DNA from: Acinetobacter harbinensis
GTDB taxonomy: Bacteria > Pseudomonadota > Gammaproteobacteria > Pseudomonadales > Moraxellaceae
Assembly (NCBI RefSeq): GCF_000816495.1
Contig: NZ_JXBK01000001.1
Location: 2,271,727-2,335,726 of the forward strand
Direction of reading: 5' to 3'
Length of the DNA: 64,000 bases
Position 1 is the first letter of the stretch, and each line of letters begins with the position of its first letter. Made by a program: the position numbers and the translations under genes. Under the pieces are notes generated by a model. It was not told where the DNA came from, searched no databases, and was given only the letters and a program-made list of their open reading frames with translations. Below, one piece after another: positions 46,764 through 55,543 of the stretch.

Positions 46764-47348
46764 CTATATCCCGTTAAAGGCACTACGCTGCTGTTTCTTT
46801 TTCACTTGCTGCCACTGCCACCAGCCAAAAGCGGCCAAGCCGACAAAAGCGGCATATAAAGCTGCTGTTAAAAATAATTCTTTATAAATAAACATGCCGA
46901 CATAGACGATATCGACAAAAACCCACAGCACCCACGTGGCAATATGTTTACGACTGGTCCAATACGTGGCCAGCAAACTAAAGGCGGCCAATTGTGAATC
47001 TAACATTGGCACAGCGGCATCGGTTAAGTATTTTAAGCCTAGACCAAAAATTAGGCCGCCCAAAGCCGCTATGAACATTTGTAAAATGACGATTTTTTTC
47101 GCCAACGGCTCAATACGAATTTCATGATCCTGTTGTTTGCCCTTTAACCAGTGATAAAAACCATAAAAGTTCACCACCATAAAAAAGAACTGCAAAATTG
47201 TTTCGCCATACAGCTTAAATTCGTAAAATAAATAAGCGTACAACACAAAAGCAATAAAATTAAAGCCCCAACACCACATATTACGCTTAATGGTTAACGT
47301 CACCCCAATCAAACTAATAATAACGGCAATAATTTCTAAAGGTGACAT
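46764..47348 (-). CDS. pnuC: Nicotinamide riboside transporter PnuC
   Basis: A 194-residue membrane protein with seven helices in the PnuC (SWEET-like full-length) fold that facilitates uptake of nicotinamide riboside for NAD synthesis. Typical substrate-site segments are WCWGFNFIAFVLYAYLFYEF, FYGFYHW and the C-terminal WVLWVFVDIVYVGMF with YAAFVGLAAFGWWQW. ATG 47348 (MSPLEIIAVIISLIGV) matches the family; the open frame runs upstream to 47483. No nadR or PnuC-linked kinase is next to it. Confidence 0.88.
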   Translation of the reverse strand: MSPLEIIAVIISLIGVTLTIKRNMWCWGFNFIAFVLYAYLFYEFKLYGETILQFFFMVVNFYGFYHWLKGKQQDHEIRIEPLAKKIVILQMFIAALGGLIFGLGLKYLTDAAVPMLDSQLAAFSLLATYWTSRKHIATWVLWVFVDIVYVGMFIYKELFLTAALYAAFVGLAAFGWWQWQQVKKKQQRSAFNGI

Positions 47349-47561
47349 AGCGCAACATAGGTAATTTAAAGTACTGCTATTATGAAAAAAATTACGCTGA
47401 ACACAAGATAAATTATCTTGATTTAATCTAATCAGCCGATGATTTATAGAAATACCGCCCTTTATAAGCAGTATTCCCCACATAAAACTCAGCCACTCAG
47501 TTTGACAGGCTTTAAGCGATGGTTTAAGACTATAAACTGTGCTTAATTCGGAACAGTCAAC

Positions 47562-48347
47562 ATGTCACTCAATGTAGGTAAGGTCAGCCGAGAAATTCGT
47601 GGTCATCTGTTGCTCATTGGGCTGGATCGCGCGACCAAAAGAAACGCCTTTGATAGTCATCTGATCCACGATTTATCACAGGCCTTAACAGAATATGAAG
47701 ACAATCCGAATCTACGTTGTGCGGTCATTTTCGCCCATGGCGAGCATTTTACTGCCGGTCTAGATTTGGTCGAGTTACAACCCAAACTTCAAAGTGGTGT
47801 TTTTGATTTTAGTCCAGAGCAAATTAACCCGTGGGGCACCAGTGCAAGACTGCGCCAAAAACCGGTCGTGGTGGCCGTACAAGGTTTTTGCTATACCGCA
47901 GGAATTGAGCTGATGTTAAATGCCGATCTGGTGATTGCACAGGACAATACTCAGTTTGCCCAAATGGAGGTACAACGCGGTATTTTACCATTTGGCGGTG
48001 CCACAGTGCGCTTTGTCCAAGCTGCGGGTTGGGCCAAGGCCATGCGCTATTTACTCACCGGCGATAGCTTTGATGCGCAAACTGCTTTACAGCTTAATCT
48101 GATTAATGAAATTACCACAGCCGCGCCGCTGTCCCGTGCCATTGAATTGGCAGAGCGAATTAGCCAAGCTGCACCTTTGGCGGTACAAGCGACCTTAGCT
48201 TCTGCCAAAGAAGCCACTGAACAAGGTGCAGAGGTCGCCTTTTCCCATTTACACGCTCATCTGGCGCCGTTATTAATCACGCAAGATATCCAAGAAGGCG
48301 TCATGGCCATGCTCGAAAAACGCGCACCGAATTTTAAAGGTCAATGA
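47562..48347 (+). CDS. Enoyl-CoA hydratase/isomerase family protein
   Basis: A 261-residue crotonase-fold protein. The oxyanion-hole regions are HFTAGLDLVEL and GFCYTAGIELMLNADLVIA, and the later QRGILPFGGATVRF segment matches family members that act on acyl-CoA. Usual catalytic Glu positions are not clearly both present, so hydratase activity is not assured; isomerase or another crotonase reaction is possible. It stands alone. Confidence 0.85.
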   Translation: MSLNVGKVSREIRGHLLLIGLDRATKRNAFDSHLIHDLSQALTEYEDNPNLRCAVIFAHGEHFTAGLDLVELQPKLQSGVFDFSPEQINPWGTSARLRQKPVVVAVQGFCYTAGIELMLNADLVIAQDNTQFAQMEVQRGILPFGGATVRFVQAAGWAKAMRYLLTGDSFDAQTALQLNLINEITTAAPLSRAIELAERISQAAPLAVQATLASAKEATEQGAEVAFSHLHAHLAPLLITQDIQEGVMAMLEKRAPNFKGQ

Positions 48348-48414
48348 TCAAGCAGTTCAGCCGTTAAAACCCATGGTTTAAAGATTACAGACTGGGTAAA
48401 TGTTAAAGCAATAT

Positions 48415-50292
48415 TTAAGATTGTTGCGCTTGGCAGCAATCTCGACCTGCGTGTTTCGCTGCATATAACTGTACATCCGCCGCTTTCATCAATTCATGAA
48501 TATTGGCATGTCGATAATCATGGTCTATCCACGCCACGCCCATACTTAAAGTCACGTATGGCTTGTGATCGGGTCGATTTAAATGCTCGATCTGCGCAGC
48601 TCTGACCGCCTCTAACACCTGTTGCAATACATCTAGCACCACCACTCCTGGCACATTGTGCAAGATAATGGCAAACTCTTCACCGCCATAACGTGCCACA
48701 TACGCCTTCGGCGGTAAGGCTTGGCTAATAATTTGCACTAAATCTTGTAAAACAGTATCGCCCTTTAAATGCCCATAAAAATCATTATAATTTTTAAAAA
48801 AATCTACATCTAACATGGCAAAAGCCAAAGTATTGATTTGATGGTTTTCAATCAGCGTAAACAGGCGGTTAATCTCGGCATTCAGCGCATGTCGATTAAA
48901 AGCACCGGTTAAAGTATCAATTTGAACTTGACGCTCCAGCCTTTTATTTAAGGAATTTAATTGCTGAGTACGTTGTTGTACTTTGTGGTCTAAAGAACTG
49001 TTCAGCTCTAATAAGTTATTGTTTAATTCCTCAATATAATGCGCATGCTGTGCATAGTTCCTCGACTGCTGAAACATAATCAGCAACGCATATAAACTGG
49101 TGGAGATAAAAGACAGATTAAAAGAATCAATAAAATTAACGTTTAATAAAACATCATGTAAAAAAGTAACTGACAGTAAAATTACTGCCCATACATTAAT
49201 TTTGGAATAATTCTTTTTATATTTAAGGGTTAAATAAAAGCCATAGGCAAAATTTAAAATCACCACAATCCCAAACAGTGAACTATAAGCGGCCACCACT
49301 TGAAACATATCGGGCATCGTTAATACGGTTACTGCGGTATTGAACACGATTAACAACATCGAAATTGCATAAATGGGCGGTCGTAAATAGCGCCAATTCA
49401 GCAAAAACATATAGGTCAAAAAGAAGGCAATGGTAAAATAACTGAATAAATTTTCTAAGCGTGCGCCCCAAATCCAGCTGATATTGGTAAAAGCGGTATA
49501 GGCATAAGGCGGAGAAAATAAATTGTGAAAAGCTAAAAAGACAATAAACAGACCAAAAACAAAGGCGCGGATACGATTACGTCCACCGTTTGCTCTTTGG
49601 AGCACTGCAAACATCAGGGTAAAAATCCCTAAGCCAAAGACCGCACCGCAGACTAAACCAATGCTCACCATGAACAGTAAAAATTGCCGACTGATGGTTT
49701 TGGCCAAGCCAATACGCATCGGATTTTCTAGCCCACCATATAGGTTATTAAAATTAGAGGCTTGAATAGTGACCGTAAACTCTGGTTTTTTAACCACAAA
49801 AAAAGCCACTCGCGGTGCTTTTTCGGTTTGATGAGTTTGCGCGGTTTTGCCGACTTCGCCCAAACGCAGATTAAAATCATCATTGATATAGACGCGATAA
49901 GCACCATATTGATTGGGAATAAAAATCGCTAAACTACGCCCTACATAGGCCTCAGGTATCTTAAACTTGGCCATAAACGTGCCGTAGCTTTGATTGCTAC
50001 CACTGATTTTTTTAAAGGAGGCCGGTAAAGTGACGCGTTGTACTTTTAAGCTAGATTTAGGATGAACCACAAACTGTTCAGGATAATACAGCCATTCTGC
50101 TTTTAACGGCGTGGTGCTATCCTCTTTAAAATAAAGTTCATTGACAGGCAATTGCGCTTGATGTTTGGAATCGGCTGCGCTGGCGGATTGTGCCGCAACA
50201 CAACTTAAAGCCATGATGAGAGATAGACATGCGCCCAGAAAAAACTTAATAAACCAGCTTAAATACCGAAATTTATACAAAAAGCGAATCAT
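48415..50292 (-). CDS. Membrane diguanylate cyclase with 7TMR-DISM sensor
   Basis: A 625-residue protein: signal peptide or first helix (about 15-38), a periplasmic 7TMR-DISM extracellular domain of about 150 residues, a block of seven helices (about 205-405), a coiled-coil linker (LEELNNNLLELNSSLDHKVQQR) and a C-terminal GGDEF domain. The active site reads YGGEEFAI, an active GGEEF, with the metal-binding FAMLDVDFFKNYND strand intact. No RxxD inhibitory site is seen just before it. It should make cyclic di-GMP in response to an unknown periplasmic signal. Confidence 0.92.
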   Translation of the reverse strand: MIRFLYKFRYLSWFIKFFLGACLSLIMALSCVAAQSASAADSKHQAQLPVNELYFKEDSTTPLKAEWLYYPEQFVVHPKSSLKVQRVTLPASFKKISGSNQSYGTFMAKFKIPEAYVGRSLAIFIPNQYGAYRVYINDDFNLRLGEVGKTAQTHQTEKAPRVAFFVVKKPEFTVTIQASNFNNLYGGLENPMRIGLAKTISRQFLLFMVSIGLVCGAVFGLGIFTLMFAVLQRANGGRNRIRAFVFGLFIVFLAFHNLFSPPYAYTAFTNISWIWGARLENLFSYFTIAFFLTYMFLLNWRYLRPPIYAISMLLIVFNTAVTVLTMPDMFQVVAAYSSLFGIVVILNFAYGFYLTLKYKKNYSKINVWAVILLSVTFLHDVLLNVNFIDSFNLSFISTSLYALLIMFQQSRNYAQHAHYIEELNNNLLELNSSLDHKVQQRTQQLNSLNKRLERQVQIDTLTGAFNRHALNAEINRLFTLIENHQINTLAFAMLDVDFFKNYNDFYGHLKGDTVLQDLVQIISQALPPKAYVARYGGEEFAIILHNVPGVVVLDVLQQVLEAVRAAQIEHLNRPDHKPYVTLSMGVAWIDHDYRHANIHELMKAADVQLYAAKHAGRDCCQAQQS

Positions 50293-50766
50293 CCTTAAAT
50301 CACGCTCAGCTACAGCTCTAATCGATTGAGAAAAAGTAAGACTTAACCCATTTGTTTAAGTGGGCTGCAAGACGCATCCTTGTTTCTTGCCACATATTTG
50401 ACTCAATGTTTCAGTGCTATTGGCATTTTAAAGGGAGTCTGGATATCAGTGATAACCGCGGCAAAACTAAAAGTTCACTCAGTCAGCATGACTCATGTGA
50501 AATTCGTCATCACATGCTTGAACAAGTAACGACTATAAAAATGGTGACTATAAAACATACTAACCAAGCACCCAAAGCTACAGATTCACTTGCCCTGTAT
50601 CTTTAAAATGCGCGCATGTTTAAAGTCTGCAACTGAGTTTGCTCTAAAATGATTAGACTCTTGCACTTTTAACATGATATAGCTACATATTGTAGCGTAT
50701 ATTTTGCTCACTAGATTCTAGCTTAATCAATAACCTATTTCTAAAATGTCACAGTTCCTACACATC
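50293..50766. other. Intergenic region with no recognised gene
   Basis: About 470 bases upstream of the diguanylate cyclase and downstream of the FKBP gene. An 84-codon plus-strand frame (50352-50606) looks like chance. GCTACA-TAT-TGTAGC at 50682-50696 is an inverted repeat without a T-run. Confidence 0.4.
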
Positions 50767-51105
50767 TTAATCACGTGTTTTTACATCAAACAATTCAATC
50801 TCGAAAACAAGATTTGAATTGGCAGGAATAATTTTTCCCATTTTACGTTCGCCATAGGCCAAATGTGCGGGTACGTTCAGTTTACGTTTACCGCCGACTT
50901 TCATGCCGATAATGCCCTGATCCCAACCTTTAATCACTCGGCCGGTCCCGATCACTGTTTCAAAGTAATTGCCGCGATCTACAGACGAATCAAATTTTGT
51001 GCCATCTTCAAGCCAACCGGTATAATGCGTGGTGATCAATGCACCTTTGACCGCTTCTTTACCTTCACCTACTTTTAAGTCAATTATTTCTAATTCATTA
51101 CTCAT
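50767..51105 (-). CDS. FKBP-type peptidyl-prolyl cis-trans isomerase
   Basis: A 112-residue single FKBP domain without a signal peptide, so cytoplasmic. The family stretches GALITTHYTGWLEDGTKFDSS, GTGRVIKGWDQGIIGMKVGGKR, VPAHLAYG and IPANSNLVFEIELF are all present with the aromatic pocket residues. It catalyses proline isomerisation in protein folding. It stands alone. Confidence 0.95.
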   Translation of the reverse strand: MSNELEIIDLKVGEGKEAVKGALITTHYTGWLEDGTKFDSSVDRGNYFETVIGTGRVIKGWDQGIIGMKVGGKRKLNVPAHLAYGERKMGKIIPANSNLVFEIELFDVKTRD

Positions 51106-51192
51106 GGTTAGTTACCTATTTTTAAACAATCAATTTTCACGTATATTATAAACTTAAATTATTCAAGTTTTTGTGAATTTAAAACCTCAGAT

Positions 51193-51816
51193 TTAAAAAT
51201 TCAACTCCTGAATATTTGAATCATTGAGTAAATACGCGGTGAGTTTTTTATGGTTTTTAGCCGATCCAATTAAAATCCAGCGCCCACTGATACGGTCTTT
51301 ATTTTTATGTTGTGCACTTCGCACCACTTTCATCTCATAGGTTTTAAAGAGTTCTTCATAGTGATCTAAGGTTTTTTGTTGAAACTGGCAGACAATACGG
51401 TAGGTGCGAGCCTGATTTAAGCGCTCTATCCCCTCTTGAATGTAGACCAAAAAAATTAACACAATCAGCACCACCAAAGTGGCGAATAAGCTCAGCAACT
51501 CATAACCGGCACCCACCGCCATACCCAGTGCAGCCGTCATCCAAATGGTGGTGGCAGTGGTAATGCCAGAAATGCGGTTTTCATCTTTAAAGATGACCCC
51601 CGCACCCAAAAAACCCAGTCCGGTTAAGATATTGGCTGCGAGGCGATCTGGATTTTCCACCCCAATTTTTAACGATAAAATCGTAAATAAGCACGAGCTG
51701 AGACTGACCATAATCATGGTTCTAAGCCCTGCAGATTTACTGCGGTATTCTCGTTCTGCACCAATAATTGCCCCAATTCCTAGGGCAATCAGTAAGTGAT
51801 ATAAATCAGGATGCAT
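51193..51816 (-). CDS. MgtC/SapB family inner-membrane protein
   Basis: A 207-residue protein with four or five N-terminal helices and a soluble C-terminal domain of about 70 residues. GIGAIIGAEREYRSKSAGLRTMIMVSL and NILTGLGFLGAGVIFKDENRISGITTATTIW are the MgtC hallmark stretches. Members affect Mg2+ homeostasis, acid tolerance and F-type ATPase; the soluble domain here is poorly conserved, so virulence-type MgtC function should not be assumed. Confidence 0.92.
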   Translation of the reverse strand: MHPDLYHLLIALGIGAIIGAEREYRSKSAGLRTMIMVSLSSCLFTILSLKIGVENPDRLAANILTGLGFLGAGVIFKDENRISGITTATTIWMTAALGMAVGAGYELLSLFATLVVLIVLIFLVYIQEGIERLNQARTYRIVCQFQQKTLDHYEELFKTYEMKVVRSAQHKNKDRISGRWILIGSAKNHKKLTAYLLNDSNIQELNF

Positions 51817-51897
51817 AGGCGGCCCTATTGAATGATGCTCATCAAGTTATATCCAGTTTCAGCCACACAATACAAGCAACATTTAAAGTGATCTTTA

Positions 51898-52428
51898 CTA
51901 CTGTAACTGCTCCCACTCCACCAGCACTTGTGCATGCTCACCAATCAATGTCCATTCACCATCCATCACATTTAATTGTAATTGCATGGTACGGGCACAT
52001 AATTCAGGCAAAGCCTCTGTGGTTGCCGCAGACAACTTCCAGACTTGCACATTGCTTAAGGTTTTTAATTTACTGTTACGTTTATACCATTCATCTACAG
52101 CCGAACCATAAGTCACCACAGCCACTTTTTTACACCGTGCGCTGGCTTTTTTAACTTTATCTTCATCTGGACTACCGACTTCAATCCATTGGGTCAGCTG
52201 ACCGGTTAGGTCCTTTTCCCACAAGGCAGGCTCATCTGTTTCAAATAGATCTTTGGTAAATTCTAAAGCTTCACCGGCAAAACGGGCATAGGCCAAAATA
52301 CGCACCATCAAACGTTCGATGGTTTCTGAAGGATGCAATGCCATGGTTAATTGATAATCAAGGTATTGATGATCATCCATATTGGCAATATTTAAATCAG
52401 CCTTATAAATCGTTGCTTTAAGTGCCAT
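51898..52428 (-). CDS. YaeQ family protein
   Basis: A 176-residue protein with the YaeQ opening ALKATIYKADLNIANMDDHQYLDYQLTMALHPSET and the ERLMVRILAYARFA helix. YaeQ has a PD-(D/E)XK nuclease-like fold; its role is uncertain (an RfaH-bypass suppressor in E. coli). ATG 52428 has GAGGAC upstream. The COG0523 GTPase gene lies 61 bases upstream, on the same strand, with a possible common transcript. Confidence 0.9.
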   Translation of the reverse strand: MALKATIYKADLNIANMDDHQYLDYQLTMALHPSETIERLMVRILAYARFAGEALEFTKDLFETDEPALWEKDLTGQLTQWIEVGSPDEDKVKKASARCKKVAVVTYGSAVDEWYKRNSKLKTLSNVQVWKLSAATTEALPELCARTMQLQLNVMDGEWTLIGEHAQVLVEWEQLQ

Positions 52429-52489
52429 AAAAGAGTCCTCAAATTTGGCGCTTAGCATATAAGATTTGGACTAAATTTGCTGAGTTGTT

Positions 52490-53503
52490 TTAACTGCAAT
52501 GATCTGCCAACTGACATTTTAATAACTGTTCTTCAAATAACGGCCAGTCATGTGCATTTTGCACAATAATTTCAATGCGATTATCAATACTCGGCTCTGT
52601 CGACTGATAGTTAAATTGCTGAGGATTAAAATTAAAGGTTTTCCAGCCCTGATTGGTATTGAAAATACCCTTAATTCGTAGCCATTGCTGTTGCTCGCAC
52701 AACAGATCTAACAATGAATCAAAGTCGAATAACCACCGTTTTGGTAACTTCCAACCCGCAACCATATAGCCTTGTGTCTGTTCCACATAATGATACGGCA
52801 GTTGTTTAATTTCCGGCACATTCTGTCCTGCGGCAACGCTCTTTTGAATGTGCAACAAGGCTTGAATCTTTCGTGCTGTACCCAGATAAGGCTGATCAAT
52901 CTCGTGTAACAGCATGGTACTGTTGGATGCACTCCTGAACCATGTTTGTTGATAAGCTTGATATTCTATTTGTAATCTAGCCAAGGCCTGCTCATCTGCA
53001 GCACTCATGCTGTCTACATGCGACACCACAATAATTTGTGCGGCTTTTAGCTGATCGGCATATAAATTTTGCTGAGTCCAAGCGCTATCATGCAAGCGCG
53101 AGCCATCCACCACGCTCACTAAGGCACGCATGTTAATACTTTGTTGCCAATGCGGTTCGGTCAGTTGTTCTAATAATTGTGCCGGATGCCCCAAACCAGT
53201 CGGCTCTATAAACAAACGGTCTGGCTTTGTGTCTGATAAAAGTCGTGACAATGCAATTTGCATCGGCAATTGACTGCTACAACATAAACAGCCGCCTAAC
53301 AGCTCTTGTACTTGATAGCCTTCGATTTGTGGCAACAGCTGTTGGTCAACCCCAATTTGTCCGAACTCATTCATCAACACTGCCCAAACCTCATGATCCG
53401 GTTTTTGACGCAGCAAATGCTGAAGTAAAGTGGTCTTTCCTGCACCTAAAAATCCAGAAATAATATGCGTTGGTACGGCTTGAACTGCAGAAATTAATTT
53501 CAC
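52490..53503 (-). CDS. COG0523 (CobW/YjiA-type) GTP-binding protein
   Basis: A 337-residue P-loop GTPase of the metal-chaperone group. Walker A is GFLGAGKTTLLQ, Walker B is in DRLFIEPTGLG, and the metal-binding CxCC is intact in GGCLCCSS. A CobW C-terminal domain follows (about 235-330). The guanine-specificity motif NKxD is replaced by SHVD (VVSHVDSM), unusual for a GTPase. Members deliver zinc or cobalt; no metal gene is adjacent. A half-site like a Zur box (GATGTTATA) lies just upstream on the minus strand but lacks its partner. Confidence 0.86.
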   Translation of the reverse strand: MKLISAVQAVPTHIISGFLGAGKTTLLQHLLRQKPDHEVWAVLMNEFGQIGVDQQLLPQIEGYQVQELLGGCLCCSSQLPMQIALSRLLSDTKPDRLFIEPTGLGHPAQLLEQLTEPHWQQSINMRALVSVVDGSRLHDSAWTQQNLYADQLKAAQIIVVSHVDSMSAADEQALARLQIEYQAYQQTWFRSASNSTMLLHEIDQPYLGTARKIQALLHIQKSVAAGQNVPEIKQLPYHYVEQTQGYMVAGWKLPKRWLFDFDSLLDLLCEQQQWLRIKGIFNTNQGWKTFNFNPQQFNYQSTEPSIDNRIEIIVQNAHDWPLFEEQLLKCQLADHCS

Positions 53504-54060
53504 AACTGACTCGCTGTTTAAAGAAGGTAAAAATAAGCAAGATCAATATAACATCACCCGACCGTCTATCTATATAGACGCTTATTGGGCTGTAAGTAGA
53601 ATAGATAGAGAAGTCTTTTTAGAAAATACGGCGTCAATTCGACTCTGCCTGAATGAACATCCGTTCAAAATCATACTTTCATTATTCTGCTGACTTTTAC
53701 TCACTCTTTGGTTTATTTGATGAATTCCTCACAGCTCTTGAAATATTTTCTTACTTTTAATTCTCAACACCATATTTTAAAATTCACTTTATTTTAGCCA
53801 CTTGTTTCTTTGTGTAAGCATGGTGCAGTTAAAACAAGCAGTTAGAAATATGCTTATACATTTTTTCTTCAGATTTCAAAGTAATATTTACATGAAAAAT
53901 ACACTAATTAGCCACATGTGTATTTTGTGTTAACAGCCTTGTTTCGCTTTGTTTTTTTAATTGCACCGACTCCACATGCACCCTAGCATAAGCCCTGTTC
54001 ATATTTATGTGATGATGAATATGCACACTCTACTTTTTTAAAAAATAAAGGATGCCCAAA
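53504..54060. other. Intergenic region with inverted repeat
   Basis: About 560 AT-rich bases between the divergent COG0523 GTPase and the small exported-protein gene. CGTCTAT-CTAT-ATAGACG (53563-53580) is an inverted repeat that could be an operator. No clear RNA or further gene is seen. Confidence 0.4.
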
Positions 54061-54291
54061 ATGAAATTAACTCAAATCTTACTTGCTGCCACTTTCACTG
54101 CTGCAAGTGTAACTACTTTCGCTGCAACTGCGCATGATGACCAAACTGCTGCTGAACAAAAAGTTGTGGTTTCAACTCAAGAACAACCAGAAGTGCTGGG
54201 TTCTGAACAAGCTGCTGCGCAACCGAATGCGGATCAACCAGGTTCAGAAGTTGCAGCTGAAGAAGATGTTGCTGCACAACCTGCACAGTAA
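54061..54291 (+). CDS. Small exported acidic protein, hypothetical
   Basis: A 76-residue protein with a clean signal peptide (KLTQILLAATFTAASVTTFA, cleavage about residue 21-22). The mature part, some 55 residues, is low complexity and acidic: Ala, Gln, Glu and Asp with repeated AAQP motifs and no Cys. Probably an unstructured periplasmic or surface protein; unknown family. ATG 54061 is chosen because AAAGG sits 9 bases before it; ATG 54052 is the alternative. It ends at a strong terminator. Confidence 0.8.
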   Translation: MKLTQILLAATFTAASVTTFAATAHDDQTAAEQKVVVSTQEQPEVLGSEQAAAQPNADQPGSEVAAEEDVAAQPAQ

Positions 54292-54352
54292 TCTTGACTC
54301 TAGATTCAGATCATTATTTTTCAGCCAGTAAGCTGTTGATTGAATCTAGCCA

Positions 54353-54386
54353 AAAGCTGAATGATGAAAATCATTCAGCTTTTTTA
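54353..54386 (+). terminator. Intrinsic terminator after the small exported-protein gene
   Basis: AAGCTGAATGAT pairs with ATCATTCAGCTT around GAAA, then TTTTTT. Confidence 0.9.
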
Positions 54387-54479
54387 TCAACAATCACTTA
54401 ATTTTCCGTATCTCTGTAGGATTTTTTATATAAAAAAAGACCACTTTAAAAGTAGTCTTCTTTGTTCAATGCTGCAATG

Positions 54480-54995
54480 TTATGAGGTCTTTTTATAAAT
54501 ACTGCACGATGGATGATGACTGTCTTGTAAGCGCGCTACTTTACGATGTTCAGCCGCCTCAAATCGACAACGCTTCCAATCATTGTCTAAATTTAATGCT
54601 GGAATCTGTTTTGGCTTACCATTTTCATCAACCGCGACCATAGTGAAGTAACAACTGTTGGTATGACGCATGGTACGTTTTTGAATATTCTGTGCTTCCA
54701 CCCGAATACCAATTTCCATCGAAGTACGCCCCACATGGTTTACGCTGGCAAGAAAAGTCACCAACTCACCAACATGAATCGGTTCTTTAAAGTTAACTTT
54801 ATCGACCGACAACGTCACAACATAGCTACCCGAATAACGGCTGGCACATGCATAGGCAACCTGATCTAACAATTTCAAAATTGTTCCACCATGCACGTTA
54901 CCGGAGAAATTCGCCATATCTGGAGTCATTAAAACGGACATGGTTAACTCAGACTGGTCATCTAATGCTATAGCAATTTGATCTAGTGGGGACAT
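54480..54995 (-). CDS. Acyl-CoA thioesterase (hot-dog fold)
   Basis: A 171-residue hot-dog thioesterase of the YciA/acyl-CoA hydrolase type. The catalytic loop is MANFSGNVHGGTILKLLDQVAYACASRYSG (Asn/Asp region with HGG) followed by TLSVDKVNFKEPIHVGELV. It hydrolyses acyl-CoAs; chain specificity is unknown. ATG 54995 (MSPLDQ) is the likely start, with AGAG upstream; the frame remains open to 55100. Confidence 0.87.
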   Translation of the reverse strand: MSPLDQIAIALDDQSELTMSVLMTPDMANFSGNVHGGTILKLLDQVAYACASRYSGSYVVTLSVDKVNFKEPIHVGELVTFLASVNHVGRTSMEIGIRVEAQNIQKRTMRHTNSCYFTMVAVDENGKPKQIPALNLDNDWKRCRFEAAEHRKVARLQDSHHPSCSIYKKTS

Positions 54996-55543
54996 GCGCT
55001 CTCTAAACTCTTTAACAGACAATATATATTTAATGCTGATTATATCGTTTTTCAAGCCAATAAAGTGTGCTTGGCCCGAAGAAAAATCGGTATGAATCAA
55101 TATTATAATTTAGCTCTGCATTCAAAAAACACTTACTTATTTTAACCCTCTGTATGTTATATGTTTTTAATTTATTAGGATTTTTTTAGAATAAATGCTC
55201 AAAAAAATTAATTACAAAAAAATTAAAAATCGTTGATTTAAAGTCTTCTCTACAACTCAAATTTTACTGCTTTTTTAGCAATCAAATGCAGCTTAAGCGC
55301 AATCTATAATGATTGAAGCTAAAAGTGGAAAATATCGAAGCATTCAAATACAGTGCTATCTCAGTAGCAACATTAAATACAGTGCTATCTCAGTAGCAAC
55401 ATTAAATACTGGCTTGAGCCTAATCTCAGTTTAACTGGCATGTTATGGCTTAAAACGTTACTGAACCCAATCTACTGCGCAACGCGATAAGCAGTCTCAG
55501 TTTTTTATCAATAGAACAGCGCTAAGGCTAAAAGGTAACCTCC
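54996..55543. other. AT-rich intergenic region with tandem repeat
   Basis: About 550 bases upstream of the thioesterase and beyond the 3' end of the patatin-like gene. It holds the 29-bp tandem duplication described separately; no gene or clear terminator otherwise. Confidence 0.4.
55346..55403 (+). repeat. Perfect 29-bp tandem duplication
   Basis: Two identical 29-base units (55346-55374 and 55375-55403), starting AAATACAGTGCTATC; a further AAATAC follows. Each unit has a small hairpin TGCTA/TAGCA. Typical of a minisatellite with slippage. Confidence 0.9.

Noticed and set aside
50352..50606. 84-codon plus-strand open frame
   Set aside because: No ribosome-binding site, odd His/Cys/Trp-rich start, no domain; probably chance in a gap.
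53535..53560. Zur operator upstream of the COG0523 GTPase
   Set aside because: Only one half-site-like stretch (GATGTTATA on the minus strand); the palindromic partner is absent.
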